Part shown: piece by piece, positions 39,527 through 50,000 of the stretch
Layout: each line of letters begins with the position of its first letter
Position numbering within the stretch: the first letter of the stretch is position 1
Assembly: GCA_017428025.1 (NCBI GenBank)
Contig: JAFRRO010000091.1
Coordinates: forward strand, 29,057-93,056
DNA from: Clostridia bacterium
GTDB lineage: Bacteria > Bacillota > Clostridia > Christensenellales > CAG-138
DNA: 64,000 bases
Direction: 5' to 3'
Translations under genes and position numbers: made by a program
The notes under the pieces: model-generated
What the model was told of the DNA's origin: nothing
The model's database searches: none
The model's input: the letters and a program-made list of their open reading frames with translations, nothing else

Positions 39527-40318
39527 ATGAAACGAACCATATGGAGAAGCATATCTGTACTGACGCTCTGCGCGCTGCTCGTGCTGACCGGCTGTACCGG
39601 CTTCCTGAAGCCTGCCGAAAACAACGATAACGAGCAGATTCTCGCGGAGCTGAACGCGATGAAGCAGCAGCTGGAAGCGACGAAGAGCGAGATCGAAACC
39701 ATCAAGAACAGCGAGAAACAGGACAACACGGCGACGTCGGTCACGCCGACCGTCACGCCGGAGCCCGTGACCGTCGAGGTGGAGGTGCCGGTGGATTCCG
39801 TGTTCGGCATCGACTGCACGGTCAACGGCGGCGACAGCGTCAAGCTGGACGGTCAGACGCAGGTGCACGCCGTTGCGAACAGGAAGGACGGCTATGAATT
39901 CGATCATTGGGAGTTCGGCACCGAAACGGATTACGAATCCGGTCCGGACGCGATGTTCTTCTTCTCCGAAGCGACCGTTCTCGTTGCGGTCTATCATGTG
40001 CATAAGGTCGTGACCTTCAAGAACTGCCACATGAACTTCATGAACAGCAACGGCAAAGCGGGCGGCAAGGACCTGACCGAGTTCGACTTTGAAGAGGATT
40101 ATGTCAATCCGGAGACCAAGGAGAACTGCAAGGGCGGCGAGATCGACTTCTTCGTTACCGCGGACGTACCGCAGGGCAGGGAAGTGGATTACTGGCTGAT
40201 CAACGGCGTCAAGTATCAGGCGCCGAACAACGCCAGCAAGTTCCGTGTCAGAGGACAGACGCAGGCAACGGTCTATGAGGTCGTGCTGAGGAAAAAGGGA
40301 AGAACGCCGCTCGGCTGA
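39527..40318 (+). CDS. Lipoprotein, InlB-repeat-like, paralog 1
   Basis: 263 residues. Lipobox LVLTGC (Cys23), then a coiled-coil stretch (QILAELNAMKQQLEATKSEI), a Thr/Pro/Glu-rich linker and a beta-rich region with two divergent bacterial-repeat (InlB B-repeat-like) units: YEFDHWEFGTETDYESGPDA and VDYWLINGVKYQAPNNAS, with TFKNCHMNFMNSNGKAGGK between. The pattern of xxDHWxxxG and xxDYWxxxG is typical of Listeria-Bacteroides repeat surface proteins. AAGGAGG ribosome site. Closely related to the next gene, 25 bases downstream; together they look like a tandem duplication. Function unknown, likely cell-surface. Confidence 0.8.
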   Translation: MKRTIWRSISVLTLCALLVLTGCTGFLKPAENNDNEQILAELNAMKQQLEATKSEIETIKNSEKQDNTATSVTPTVTPEPVTVEVEVPVDSVFGIDCTVNGGDSVKLDGQTQVHAVANRKDGYEFDHWEFGTETDYESGPDAMFFFSEATVLVAVYHVHKVVTFKNCHMNFMNSNGKAGGKDLTEFDFEEDYVNPETKENCKGGEIDFFVTADVPQGREVDYWLINGVKYQAPNNASKFRVRGQTQATVYEVVLRKKGRTPLG

Positions 40319-40343
40319 CGGGACGAAGAAAGGAGAATGCATT

Positions 40344-41423
40344 ATGAAACGGTTCGGTTTTAGATACATATGGATTCCGGTGCTCTGCATGCTGCTTTTG
40401 CTGACCGGCTGCAGCCTGCTGCCGCATAAACCGGCGGAGAACGACGACGCCGAGCAGATCCTGGCGGAGCTCAACGCGATGAAGGAACAGCTCAACGCTG
40501 CGAACAACGAGCTCGAAGCCCTGAAGGAGGCGGAAAAGCAGAACAACACCGCAACGGTGTCGGTCGACACGTCGACGCCGGAACCCGTCGTCACCGAGGT
40601 GCAGATTCCGGTCGAATCGATCGTCGGCAAAAACTGCACGCTGAACGGCAGGGACAGCGTGCGCATCGAAGGGGAGACGGAGGTCCATGCCGTTGCGAAC
40701 GAGATCGAAGGCTATGTGTTCGATCACTGGGTGGTTGACGGCGAAGAGGATTACGAGTCCGGTCCGGATGCGTACTTCACCTTCTCCTATCCGGTCGCGG
40801 TCTGCGCGGTTTACCATGAGCGCCGCATCGTGACCTTCAAGAACTGCCACATGACGCTGCTCGACAAGAAGGGCAATTCGGTCGGCAAGTCCTACACCGA
40901 GTTCGACTTCGAAGAGGATTACACGAATCCGGAGACCAAGCAAAAGATCAAAGGCGGCACGATCGAGTTTTACGTGTTCGCGGACGTGCCGAAGGGCATG
41001 GAGGTGGATTACTGGCTGATCAACAACGTCGTCTACGAGATGCCGTATAACAACATCGTGAAGTTCCGCGTAGAGGATCAGACCGAGGCGACGCTCTACG
41101 AGGTCGTGTTCCGCAAGGAAACCACCAAGAAGCAATGCACCGTCTTGACGGAGAACTGCTGGTTTACCGGCGGAAGCTACACCAGCGGCACCACGTACGG
41201 CACCGTTCCGGAGGGCACGAAGATCACCGTCACCGGCAAAGTCTCCATGCGCAGCGCGGCAGCCGGATACTTCGAAGGCAATCCGTCCGGCGCGGGCAAA
41301 GGCTCGCCGAGCAGCCCGCTGAATTATTCGTGGCATGACGATACCTACTACTACTTCTCTTACAGCTACACCGTCAAGAGCGACACGATGATCACCTTCC
41401 ACCCGATCTTCGGTGCCGGTTAA
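40344..41423 (+). CDS. Lipoprotein, InlB-repeat-like, paralog 2
   Basis: 359 residues. Same layout as paralog 1: lipobox LLLTGC (Cys23), coiled coil EQILAELNAMKEQLNAANNE, linker, and the repeat pair YVFDHWVVDGEEDYESGPDA and VDYWLINNVVYEMPYNNI. It adds about 100 residues at the C-terminus, with a Ser/Gly/Thr-rich CWFTGGSYTSGTTYGTVPEG stretch and SYTVKSDTMITFHPIFG, which look like one more beta domain. The first 230 residues are far more alike than chance between the two genes, so duplication followed by gain or loss of the tail is likely. AAGGAGA ribosome site. A palindromic terminator follows. Confidence 0.8.
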   Translation: MKRFGFRYIWIPVLCMLLLLTGCSLLPHKPAENDDAEQILAELNAMKEQLNAANNELEALKEAEKQNNTATVSVDTSTPEPVVTEVQIPVESIVGKNCTLNGRDSVRIEGETEVHAVANEIEGYVFDHWVVDGEEDYESGPDAYFTFSYPVAVCAVYHERRIVTFKNCHMTLLDKKGNSVGKSYTEFDFEEDYTNPETKQKIKGGTIEFYVFADVPKGMEVDYWLINNVVYEMPYNNIVKFRVEDQTEATLYEVVFRKETTKKQCTVLTENCWFTGGSYTSGTTYGTVPEGTKITVTGKVSMRSAAAGYFEGNPSGAGKGSPSSPLNYSWHDDTYYYFSYSYTVKSDTMITFHPIFGAG

Positions 41424-41437
41424 GAAACCAAAAACAA

Positions 41438-41708
41438 AAACGCTCCCGCCCGGGAGCGTTTCAGACCGTCGAAAAAGGTGCCAGACCGTTTGCGGCGGGG
41501 ATGGAAAAGAAACACTTGTTGGAGGAAAGGGCTCGAAAGCCCTTTCTTTATTTGATATTTCGCCGCAAACGATCCGCGTTTCCACTCGGTCGCATACGTT
41601 AGTATGGCTCCGTCGTGAAAACGCGAATTCTGCCTACCTTTACGGCAGTCTGATCAGCGTGTCAAAAGGTTTTTTGACACGCTGAAACGCTCCCGCCCGG
41701 GAGCGTTT
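41438..41708. repeat. Structured non-coding segment flanked by identical terminator copies
   Basis: An identical 24-base palindromic terminator (AAACGCTCCCG arm) occurs at 41438-41461 and at 41685-41708. Between them lie at least five further stems: GTTTGCGGCG (41488) with CGCCGCAAAC (41561), AAAGGGCT/AGCCCTTT around 41526-41545, CATAC/GTATG at 41593-41606, CTGCC/GGCAG at 41630-41648, and AGCGTGTCAAAA/TTTTGACACGCT at 41656-41683. No convincing gene lies in 41424-41723. It may be a mobile or dispersed structured element that entered the terminator. Confidence 0.6.
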
Positions 41709-41723
41709 TTTTGCGGTCCGAAA

Positions 41724-42518
41724 TCAGGGAAGCAGCATGCCGTACAGCCGCAGGATCGTTTCGGGCGGCAGCGTTTCGGCGCGAACCTCCGGCGCGATGT
41801 TCAGCGCGGACAGCACTTCGTCCGCGTTTGCATAGGGCTTCAGATTGTTTTTGATCGTCTTGCGGCGCATCGAAAGCAGCTCCGTCGCAAAGGTATAGAG
41901 GACTTTCGGCGAAACGTCCGGCGTGTCCGGACGTTTTTTCATGCCGACGAACACGGACGCGACCTTCGGATTCGGGAAAAAGCACTCCTCCGGAAACGCC
42001 TCCAGCACCGCCGCGTCGTAGTACAGCGCCGTCACGATCGACAGCGGACCGTAGTTCGCGTCCTTCGGCCGGGCAAAGAAGCGGTCCGCCGCCTCCTTCT
42101 GCACCATCGCGTAGAACGATTCGGGCAGCGCTTTCAGAACCGCGGCGCACAGCGGCGTCGTGATGTAATAGGGCAGATTCCCGACGACCGAGAACGGCGC
42201 GGGAACGCGCTCGTAGCGGAACTTCAGCGCGTCGCCGCAGATCACGGCAAGGTCCGGATGCGGCAGCGTTTCGTTGAGAAACCGCACCATCGATTCGTCC
42301 TTTTCGACGGCGGTCACCGAAACGCCGCGTTCGAGCAGCAGTTCGGTCAGCGCGCCGAATCCGGGACCGATCTCGATCACGTTCCGTTCGAGCGTCATGT
42401 GTTCGACGCAGGCGCGAAGCCGCGCCCCGTCGATGCAGAAATTCTGTCCGAGCGCCTTGTTCGGCCTTGCGCCGATGCGCTCCAGTGCGGATTTCGTAAA
42501 TGCAATATCGGCTCTCAT
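41724..42518 (-). CDS. rsmA: 16S rRNA (adenine1518/1519-N6) dimethyltransferase
   Basis: 264 residues. Motifs: KALGQNFCIDGARLRACVEH, EIGPGFGALTELLLERG (AdoMet site), CGDALKFRYE, VVGNLPYYITTP (NLPYY catalytic motif), FPNPKVASVFVGMKK. KsgA/RsmA dimethylates two adenines at the 3' end of 16S rRNA during 30S maturation. It lies 13 bases behind the RsmF-like gene, so the minus-strand operon thpR-addB-addA-rsmF-like-rsmA may be one unit. Downstream is the double terminator segment. Confidence 0.95.
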   Translation of the reverse strand: MRADIAFTKSALERIGARPNKALGQNFCIDGARLRACVEHMTLERNVIEIGPGFGALTELLLERGVSVTAVEKDESMVRFLNETLPHPDLAVICGDALKFRYERVPAPFSVVGNLPYYITTPLCAAVLKALPESFYAMVQKEAADRFFARPKDANYGPLSIVTALYYDAAVLEAFPEECFFPNPKVASVFVGMKKRPDTPDVSPKVLYTFATELLSMRRKTIKNNLKPYANADEVLSALNIAPEVRAETLPPETILRLYGMLLP

Positions 42519-42531
42519 GCGAGCCCTCCTT

Positions 42532-43806
42532 TCACTTCAAAAGGCGCAGTCCCTTCGGATAATGGTTTTTCAGCATGCCGTCCGACGCCTTGTACAGTCC
42601 GAGCGCAAACCCCCGGAATGTCGCCGCGCCGTAGCCCTTTTCGGCATCGCGCGCGATCGTTTCGCCCCGGAGATAGCGCATCGCCTCATCGAACGAAAGA
42701 TCGACCGTGCGGCGCAGCGGCGTTTTGCGCCCCGCCAAAGCAAGCGCGTGCGCCGGTTCGAAGCGGCTGCCTTTGCATTCGCCGAGCAGCAGTCCCGCCC
42801 GCACGATGCGCATACCGTCCAACGCCAGCGGCAGCGGCGGCAGCAGCAGCACGCGCCCGTCCTTTAAGAGCCGGATCGCGCCGGATTGCGGGTTCAGCTG
42901 TTCCGAAAACGCGTCCCAGGCGGGAACGCGGTCGCTTTTCGGCAGCATCAGCGCCGACGGTTCGCGTACGCCTTCGCGCGTAAGCAGCGCAAAGAACTGC
43001 CCTTCGCCCGCGCTCGTGTGCGGATAGAGCCGCCGCATCGTTTCGCAGGAAAAGTCCGGATGCCGCTCCAAAAACCGCTCGACCGTCTGCTCGTTCTCCT
43101 GCGGGGAGAAGGAGCAGGTGGCGTAGAGCAGCTGCCCGCCGGGCTTCACGGCGGTCGCCGCGTCCTCCAGGATCGCGCGCTGCCGCACGGCGCATGCCTC
43201 GACGTGTTCGGGCGACCATTCGGACACGGCGGTTTCGTCCTTGCGGAACATCGCTTCTCCGGCGCACGGCGCGTCGACGATCACGGCGTCGCAGCGTTCG
43301 CGGAGCCGTTCGCACAGCGGGTGCGGTTCGCCGTTCAGCACGATCGCGTTCGTCGCGCCCATGCGTTCGAGGTTGCCGGCCAGAACGTTCGCCCGCGAAG
43401 GGACGATCTCGTTCGAAAACAGCACGCCGTTTCGCATCTTCGAAAGCAGCTGCGCGCTCTTGCCGCCGGGCGCGGCGCACAGATCGAGCACAACCGGCTC
43501 GTCCGGCAGCGTCAGCGCAGCGACGGGCGCCTGCGCGCAGGCTTCCTGCATATAAAAGAGTCCCGCGGCGTGCAGCGGCGTCGCGTTCGGGTTGAACGTC
43601 TTCGGCACCGGCGCGCCGTCCGGATTCTCCTCGAGCGGCGCAAGCGGCAGATCCAGAAGCGCGGACAGCTCCGCCATATCGGTTTTCAGCGTGTTGACGC
43701 GCAGCGCGCGCTTCGGCGCCTGCTGCAGCGCGTCGCAGAACGCGGCAAATTCGGGACCGAGCTGCCCCCGCATGCGGGCAAGAAACGCGTCGGGATAGGT
43801 TCTCAT
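42532..43806 (-). CDS. RsmF-like rRNA m5C methyltransferase
   Basis: 424 residues from ATG 43806 with GGAGGTG upstream, overlapping the addA stop. AdoMet site LDLCAAPGGKSAQL, general motif VDAPCAGEAMFRK and catalytic YATCSFSPQENE are all intact, as in the NOL1/NOP2/Sun family; the C-terminal part from about 290 (FEPAHALALAGRKTPLRRTV, ending GYGAATFRGFALGLYKASDG) matches the PUA-like tail of the RsmF/YebU group. It probably methylates one cytosine of 16S rRNA. Exact position cannot be read from the sequence. Confidence 0.9.
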   Translation of the reverse strand: MRTYPDAFLARMRGQLGPEFAAFCDALQQAPKRALRVNTLKTDMAELSALLDLPLAPLEENPDGAPVPKTFNPNATPLHAAGLFYMQEACAQAPVAALTLPDEPVVLDLCAAPGGKSAQLLSKMRNGVLFSNEIVPSRANVLAGNLERMGATNAIVLNGEPHPLCERLRERCDAVIVDAPCAGEAMFRKDETAVSEWSPEHVEACAVRQRAILEDAATAVKPGGQLLYATCSFSPQENEQTVERFLERHPDFSCETMRRLYPHTSAGEGQFFALLTREGVREPSALMLPKSDRVPAWDAFSEQLNPQSGAIRLLKDGRVLLLPPLPLALDGMRIVRAGLLLGECKGSRFEPAHALALAGRKTPLRRTVDLSFDEAMRYLRGETIARDAEKGYGAATFRGFALGLYKASDGMLKNHYPKGLRLLK

Positions 43807-46800
43807 ACGCGCACCTCCGCATCCGCGCCGAGCAGCACGATGTATTGTTCTCTGACGCGCATACCGGTCAGGCGTTCGAGCACTCTTGCGTACAGTCCGA
43901 CCTGTTTTGCGTGCTTTTGCGCATAGCCTGCGGGATCGCCGTCCACGCGGTCGGTCTTGTAGTCGAGCAGCACCCACGCGCCGTCCTCGACAAAGCATGC
44001 GTCGATCACGCCCTGCAGCAGCATCGGCTCGTCGGAATCGACCGCCGTGAGCTCGCGCGCGGGGAACGGACAGACAAAGCTCCATTCGCGCTCGACACGC
44101 TCCGCCGCGGTCATGCGGGCAAACAGCGGCGACGAGAGGAAGCGTTTGATCGCTTTGCGGTGAAACGCGGACAGTTCGGTTTCGGAATCGAGATACGCCT
44201 CCCTTGCCGCAGCGTTGCCGAGCGGCATGCGCTCCAGTACGCGGTGCACCGCGCTGCCGGCGGCAAGCACGTCGTATCCGGTTTCGAACGCGGGTTCGTC
44301 GAACGCCGGTTCGTCCGCTCGTTCGAGCGCCGTCACCGAGGTCTTTTCGGGCAGCGTATCCTGCACGGGGAAGGGGTAGCGCCAGGAAAAGCGGCGGTTC
44401 AGCGCGTCGCGCTCCGCCTCGGTCGGCTGCGGGATCCCGCCGGTCGGGATCGGGTTCTTGGCTTCGGAAAACTCGCTCTTTTTATGCAGTACAAACGGCA
44501 GATGCCCGTTCAGCGAAAGCAGCAGCAGACGCAGTGCATCGGCGCTCTTTCGAATCGACAGCGGCGTCGGCTGAGGCAGTTCCGCAAGCCGTTTTTCGGC
44601 GTTGGACAGCGAACCCAGCAGGTACAGCTCCTGCTTCGCGCGCGTCATACCGACGTACAGCACGCGCAGCTCCTCCGCCCACGAGGTGTCGGCGATCGCG
44701 CGGATCACGTTTGTGCGCGCAGCCGTTTCGTGCCGCACGCCGAAGCGGTCCGCATAGCGCAGACCGACGCCGAGCCGCGCGTCCGTCACCAGCGGTTTCG
44801 TCTCGTCCTGCCGGTTGAAGCGCGAGCCGAGCGCGCCGAGGAACACGAACGGAAACTCCAGTCCCTTCGAGGCGTGGATCGTCATGATCCGCACGACGTT
44901 CGCCGTCACGGTCGCCGCCGCGCCGGGCTGTTTGGTCTCCTTCACATTGTCCATGAAGCGCAGGAATCCGTGGATGCCGCTGTGTCCCGCCGCGTCGAAG
45001 CTCTGCGCCTCCGCAACGAGCGCGTCAAGGTTCGCCGTGCGCTGATCGCCGCCGACGAGTACGCCGACCTGTTCTCTGAGGTGCGTTTCGTCGAGCAGAT
45101 ATTCCAGCAGATCGCCGAGCGACAGCCGCCGCGACAGCGCCTGCCACGCTTCGAGCTTCGCAAAGAACGCGTCGACCTGCGCATCCGCGTTCCGTGCGGC
45201 AAGCAGACAGTCCAGAAGCGGCGCGCGCCGGTCCGTCTGACGGATGCGGATCAGGTCCGCATCGGAAAAGCCGAAGAACGGCGAACGCAGCACCGCAAGC
45301 AGCGGGATATCCTGTCTGCGGTTGTCGAGCACGCGCAGCAGACTCATGACGAGCTTGACTTCGATCGCGTCGAAATAGCCGCCCTCGGTCTGCGCATAGC
45401 TCGGAATGCCCGCCGCCGCCAGCGTCTGCGTCCATACGCGGGCGTGTTTTTTACTGCGTAGAAGCACCGCAAAATCGTCGTAGCGACAAGCGCGCGGCGC
45501 GCCGCCGTCCGTGATCGGTTCGCGCATCCGGTTGAGGATCGTCTGCGCCGCAAAGCGCGCCTCCGCCTCGGCGTCCTCGAGACTCTCCCCGTCGTCGGGA
45601 TCGGTCTCGCGCGAAAACAGATGCAGCTCCGCCCTGCCGTCGGGCACGTCCGCGCCCTGCCGGAGCATCGCGCGTTCGTCGTACGCGATCCCCGCGATCG
45701 CGGGCTGCATGATCGTCGCAAACACGGTGTTGACCGCGTCGATCACGGCTTTTCCGGAGCGGAAATTGTGCCCGAGATCGATGCGCGTCCCCGCTTCGCC
45801 GTGAAAATCGCGGCATTTTTCCAAAAACAGCTCCGGCTCCGCCATGCGGAAGCGGTAGATCGACTGCTTGACGTCGCCGACAAAGAAGAACGCGTTCTCC
45901 GGCGCGATGCGGTTCAGGATCGCTTCCTGCACGCGGTTGCTGTCCTGATATTCGTCGACGATGACGGCGGAAAACCGCGCGCGGTACTCCGCGGCGATCT
46001 CGTCGTCCTTCAGAATCTCGATCGCCATGTGTTCGAGATCGGAGAAATCCAGCGCATTCTGCGCGCGCTTCGCCTCGGCGAACGCGTCGAGATACGCGTG
46101 CATGATCGCATAGAACGCCGAAAGCACCGGCGCCGCGTCGCGTTCGCGCCGCATCCATTCGTCGAACGGCACGTCGCAGCGGTCCGCCTGTTCCTTCGCA
46201 AGCTTCAGAAGATCGGACTTCGCATCCGTAACGCCCTTCTTGTCCTCCGCGGAAAAATCCTTCGGCCACGAGAGATTGCCGGACACGGCGAGCATGCCTC
46301 TCAGCGCCGCGCCGTACGTTTCGCGGTCGGTCTGCATCCGTGCGCCGCGGCCGTGTACGAGCAGTTCGGACACGAGCGACAGCACCTTGTCGCATGCGGG
46401 CGGCAGCAGCGCCGCCTGCCGGTCGAGTTCGAGAAGATACCGCTCCAGCATCGCCTTGTCGGTATCGAGCGTGATCGTAAGCTGCCGCGCAAGCGCCTGC
46501 GGATCCTCGAGCGCCGCCTCGGCGTTCAAAAGCCATGCTTGCGGATCGGGCTGCGCGGACAGGAACCGTTCCGCGTTCTGCATCGCCTCGATCAGCGCCG
46601 GTTCGTCGGAAAACGCCGTAATCAGCGTGCGGTATGCCTCCGCGCGTTCCCCGGCAAAGCGGTCGAGCACGGCGCCGCGCGTTTCGCCGCGCAGCACTTC
46701 GGTCTCGGTCTCGTCGAGCGTCTTGCACGAGGGCGTCAGCCCCACGCGGAAATAGTGACGGAACACGATCTTCGAGCAGAACGCGTCGATCGTCGAGATG

Positions 46801-47081
46801 TTTGCGTTCGGCACCTGCGCCGCCTGTTCGCGATAGTACGCGGCGCGCGCGCCGTCCTCGGCGGCGGCTTTCAGCAGCCGCTTCGTGATGCGGGCTTTCA
46901 TTTCGCCCGCCGCCGCGCGGGTAAAGGTCAGAATCAGCATCCGGTCGACGGTCATGCCCTCGGACACGAGCCGGAACACGCGTTCGGAGAGCACCGACGT
47001 CTTGCCGGCGCCCGCCGCCGCGGAAACGATCAGGTTGCCGTTGCGTTCGATTGCCTGTCGCTGCGCTTCGGTGAACTTCAT
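43803..47081 (-). CDS. addA: ATP-dependent helicase-nuclease subunit A
   Basis: 1092 residues. UvrD-like helicase motifs: Walker A SAAAGAGKTSVLSERV near residue 25, LTFTRAAAGEM, VDEYQDSNRVQEAIL, IHASKGLEFPFVFLG. The C-terminal nuclease has GVIDACFVEDGAWVLLDYKT (metal-binding Asp and Lys), so both activities should work. With AddB it resects double-strand breaks and responds to Chi. The start overlaps addB by four bases. It replaces RecBCD in this lineage. Confidence 0.95.
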   Translation of the reverse strand: MKFTEAQRQAIERNGNLIVSAAAGAGKTSVLSERVFRLVSEGMTVDRMLILTFTRAAAGEMKARITKRLLKAAAEDGARAAYYREQAAQVPNANISTIDAFCSKIVFRHYFRVGLTPSCKTLDETETEVLRGETRGAVLDRFAGERAEAYRTLITAFSDEPALIEAMQNAERFLSAQPDPQAWLLNAEAALEDPQALARQLTITLDTDKAMLERYLLELDRQAALLPPACDKVLSLVSELLVHGRGARMQTDRETYGAALRGMLAVSGNLSWPKDFSAEDKKGVTDAKSDLLKLAKEQADRCDVPFDEWMRRERDAAPVLSAFYAIMHAYLDAFAEAKRAQNALDFSDLEHMAIEILKDDEIAAEYRARFSAVIVDEYQDSNRVQEAILNRIAPENAFFFVGDVKQSIYRFRMAEPELFLEKCRDFHGEAGTRIDLGHNFRSGKAVIDAVNTVFATIMQPAIAGIAYDERAMLRQGADVPDGRAELHLFSRETDPDDGESLEDAEAEARFAAQTILNRMREPITDGGAPRACRYDDFAVLLRSKKHARVWTQTLAAAGIPSYAQTEGGYFDAIEVKLVMSLLRVLDNRRQDIPLLAVLRSPFFGFSDADLIRIRQTDRRAPLLDCLLAARNADAQVDAFFAKLEAWQALSRRLSLGDLLEYLLDETHLREQVGVLVGGDQRTANLDALVAEAQSFDAAGHSGIHGFLRFMDNVKETKQPGAAATVTANVVRIMTIHASKGLEFPFVFLGALGSRFNRQDETKPLVTDARLGVGLRYADRFGVRHETAARTNVIRAIADTSWAEELRVLYVGMTRAKQELYLLGSLSNAEKRLAELPQPTPLSIRKSADALRLLLLSLNGHLPFVLHKKSEFSEAKNPIPTGGIPQPTEAERDALNRRFSWRYPFPVQDTLPEKTSVTALERADEPAFDEPAFETGYDVLAAGSAVHRVLERMPLGNAAAREAYLDSETELSAFHRKAIKRFLSSPLFARMTAAERVEREWSFVCPFPARELTAVDSDEPMLLQGVIDACFVEDGAWVLLDYKTDRVDGDPAGYAQKHAKQVGLYARVLERLTGMRVREQYIVLLGADAEVRV

Positions 47082-50000
47082 GACGGATCACCTTCTTTCA
47101 CGAGCTCGTCCAGCCTGATCTTGCGCACGACGCGCGTCCGGCAGCCGAGCTGCCGGTCAAAGCGGCATACCGCGTCGTACGGACAGTAGGTGCAGGCGCT
47201 TTCGGTCGGATACACGTCCGCTTCGCCGTCCATGATGCGCTCCGCCGTCCGCGACGCGGAGGCAAGCGCGCGGTCCTTGAGCCGCTCGATCTGTTCGCGC
47301 GAGAGCAGATCGCCGGAGAACGTGCCGTCCTTTTTCAGCGCAAGCTTGCGAATCAGCGTCGAGCGCTTCTGAAGATCCGGATCGCTTGCCGCGATCGTTT
47401 CGGCGTCGTTCGCCGTGATGCCCGAAAGCAGATGCACCGGCGTCTCGTCCTCGGATTCGGGCGGATCGGCGGTCAGCGGCATATAGTACATGCCGACCGC
47501 TTCGCCGCCGAGCTGCTTGGCGGCTTCGAGATACAGCGGCAGCTGGATCGTTTCGCCGCTTTCAAACTTGGTCGGATCGAACGTGTGGCTGCGTCCCGTC
47601 TTGTAGTCCACGATGCGGAACAGCGTTCCGTCGTCGGTGCAGTCGATGCGGTCGATCTTGCCGTACACGCCGATGCGCGTGCCGTCCCGCAGGATCAGCG
47701 ATACGGGCCGGAGCCCCTCGCCCATGCCGAAGCTCGCCTCCGTCGCGGCGACGCGGAAGCGTCCGGTTTTCAGCTGCCGCAGCAGCGAATAGACGCACCA
47801 GCGGATCAGCCGGAGTTTGATGACCAGCGCTTCTCTGAGCCGCGCGTTGCGCGAAAAGATGCCGTCGTTGTGTTCCGCAATCAGCGGCGGCAGAATGCGG
47901 TCCAGAATCGCGTCCGCCTGTTCCGGCGTCAAGGTCTTGAGATCGGCGCCGTCGTCCTGCGCCGCCTTCACGAACGCGTCGAGCGCGTCGTGCAAAAATG
48001 TGCCGACGTTGTCCGCGCGCTCCGTCGCCTCCTTGCGTTCCTCGGCCTTGAGACCGTATTTCAGATACTGCGCAAAGGGGCACCGCGCAAACTGTTCGAG
48101 CCGGCTCGCGCTCATCATCGGCGCTTCGCCGTACAGCTTGTGCGCAAGCGCCTTGCCGAACATCGCCTCCGGCTTCGTACCGGCGCGCCCTTCGAGCATC
48201 GCTTCGGCACGCGGTCTGCTTTGAGGATCGTTCCGGTACCGGTCGAGCAGCGCGGGCAGCGCCAGCGCAACCGTCCCGTCCGCGCGGTACTCGCGCAGCG
48301 CGTCGGCAAAGCGGGAAAACCCGACTTCGGCGTTCGGCGGGAGCGGATCCTCCGGCGCAAGCACGACGGCGGTCGCGTTCTGCGCGAACAGGTCCTGAAC
48401 CGCTTTCAGCAGCGGGGAGGCGACAAGGTCGCCGCTCTTGCCGGAGCAGGCGTAGGAGAAGCGCAGCCGGTCGGTCGCCTTGGTCAGAAGCGTATAGAGC
48501 TGCAAACGGTCCGACGCGGACAGCAGCGCCGTATTGCCCCAAACGGACAGACCGGCGTCCGCCATGCGCTTGAGCTCCGTGTTGTTGAACAGGTTGTCGT
48601 CGCTCCGCGCGGGCGGGAAAACGCCTTCGCTGCAGCCGAGCAGGAACAGCGTATTGCAGCGCGTCAGCCGCGTGCGCACGAGATCGCCGAGCACGACCTG
48701 GTCCGCGCTGCCGGGCAGAATGCCGATCTGATAGCTCGAAAGTCCCTCCTCGAGCAGCGCGCAGAATTCCTTCATGCCCATCGCCGTGTCGCCCATGATC
48801 GCGTCGATCTGGCTGAGGAGCGTCATCAGCGTGTTCCACATCTGCGCATAGGTCTGCGCGTCCTGCGATTCGCCCGCGCGCTGCAGCGCGTCCGCCTCGT
48901 CTCTGAGCCGTTCGCGAAGATTCGCGTCCTTGAGGTACGCATAGAGCCCGCGCACCTTTTCGCCCGCGGTTTTCAGAAGCAGGGATTCCTTCAAAGCAAG
49001 CAGCTTCGGCATGATCGCGGCGCGCGCGCGTTCGGCGCCTTCCGGCACCTCGCCGATCGCAAACGGTTCGCAGAACGCGCCGCCGAACAGACCGTAGCGC
49101 ACCTGATAGTTTTCAAGCAGCTCGACGTCCGCGGCGTCGACGCCCGCATAGCCGCTTTTGAGCACATGCAGCAGGTCGTCGACGTTCCAGCCGCCTGCGG
49201 CCGCGCGCACCGAGGACAGCACAAAATCGGTCGCCGCGTGTCCGAGAATCGGGCGCGATGCGTCGAAAAACAGCGGGATATCGCGCAGACGGCAGGCGCG
49301 TTTCAGAAGCGGTCCGTAGCGTTCGAGCGACGAGGCGACGATCGCGATCTCGGCGTATTTCAATCCGTGATCGCGCACCAGTTCGAGGATGCGGTCCGCC
49401 GTCTGCTCGGCTTCGAGCGCTTCGGTCGCAAAGCCGGTCACCGTCACCGCGTCGGTCGCGTCGGGGTACGGCTTCGGATCGGACGAAAACAGCTGCCGCC
49501 CGATGTGAAGCAGCGCCGGATCGACCTTCGCGCTCTGTTTGTCGAAGACGCGCGTCGCAAACGAAAGCCCGTGTTCCGCGCAGAACGCTTTGAGATCGGC
49601 TTCGCGCTCCGTCTCGGGACGGAACAGCGCGGCAAGCGCGGGATCGTCCTCGGCGCGGATCGTCATGGTCACGTGCTTTGCGTGCAGCAGCAGCGCGCGA
49701 ATGAGCCGCATCACCTGCTCGCGCGGGCGGTCGAGCTCGTCGATGTAAAGACAGGTATCCGAAAGGTCCGCCTCGGGCAGCACGTCGAGGACCTCGGTCA
49801 AAAGGTCCTGCGCGGTCAGATAGCGTTCCTTCAAAAACGCCTCGCTGTCGCGGTAGAGCAGGGAGATGTCGGCAAGCTTGCGCGCAAGCAGCGAATCGGG
49901 ATCGAGCGATTTTTGCGCCTCGGTCAGCTGTTCGGGCGTGATGCAGCTCTGTTTGAGCCTGCCGATCCATTCGTCCATCGTTTCGGCAAAGCCGCGCGTC

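Noticed and set aside
41413..41685. A 90-residue open frame behind the second lipoprotein gene.
   Set aside because: It runs through two terminators and several hairpins, begins inside the previous gene and has no ribosome site.
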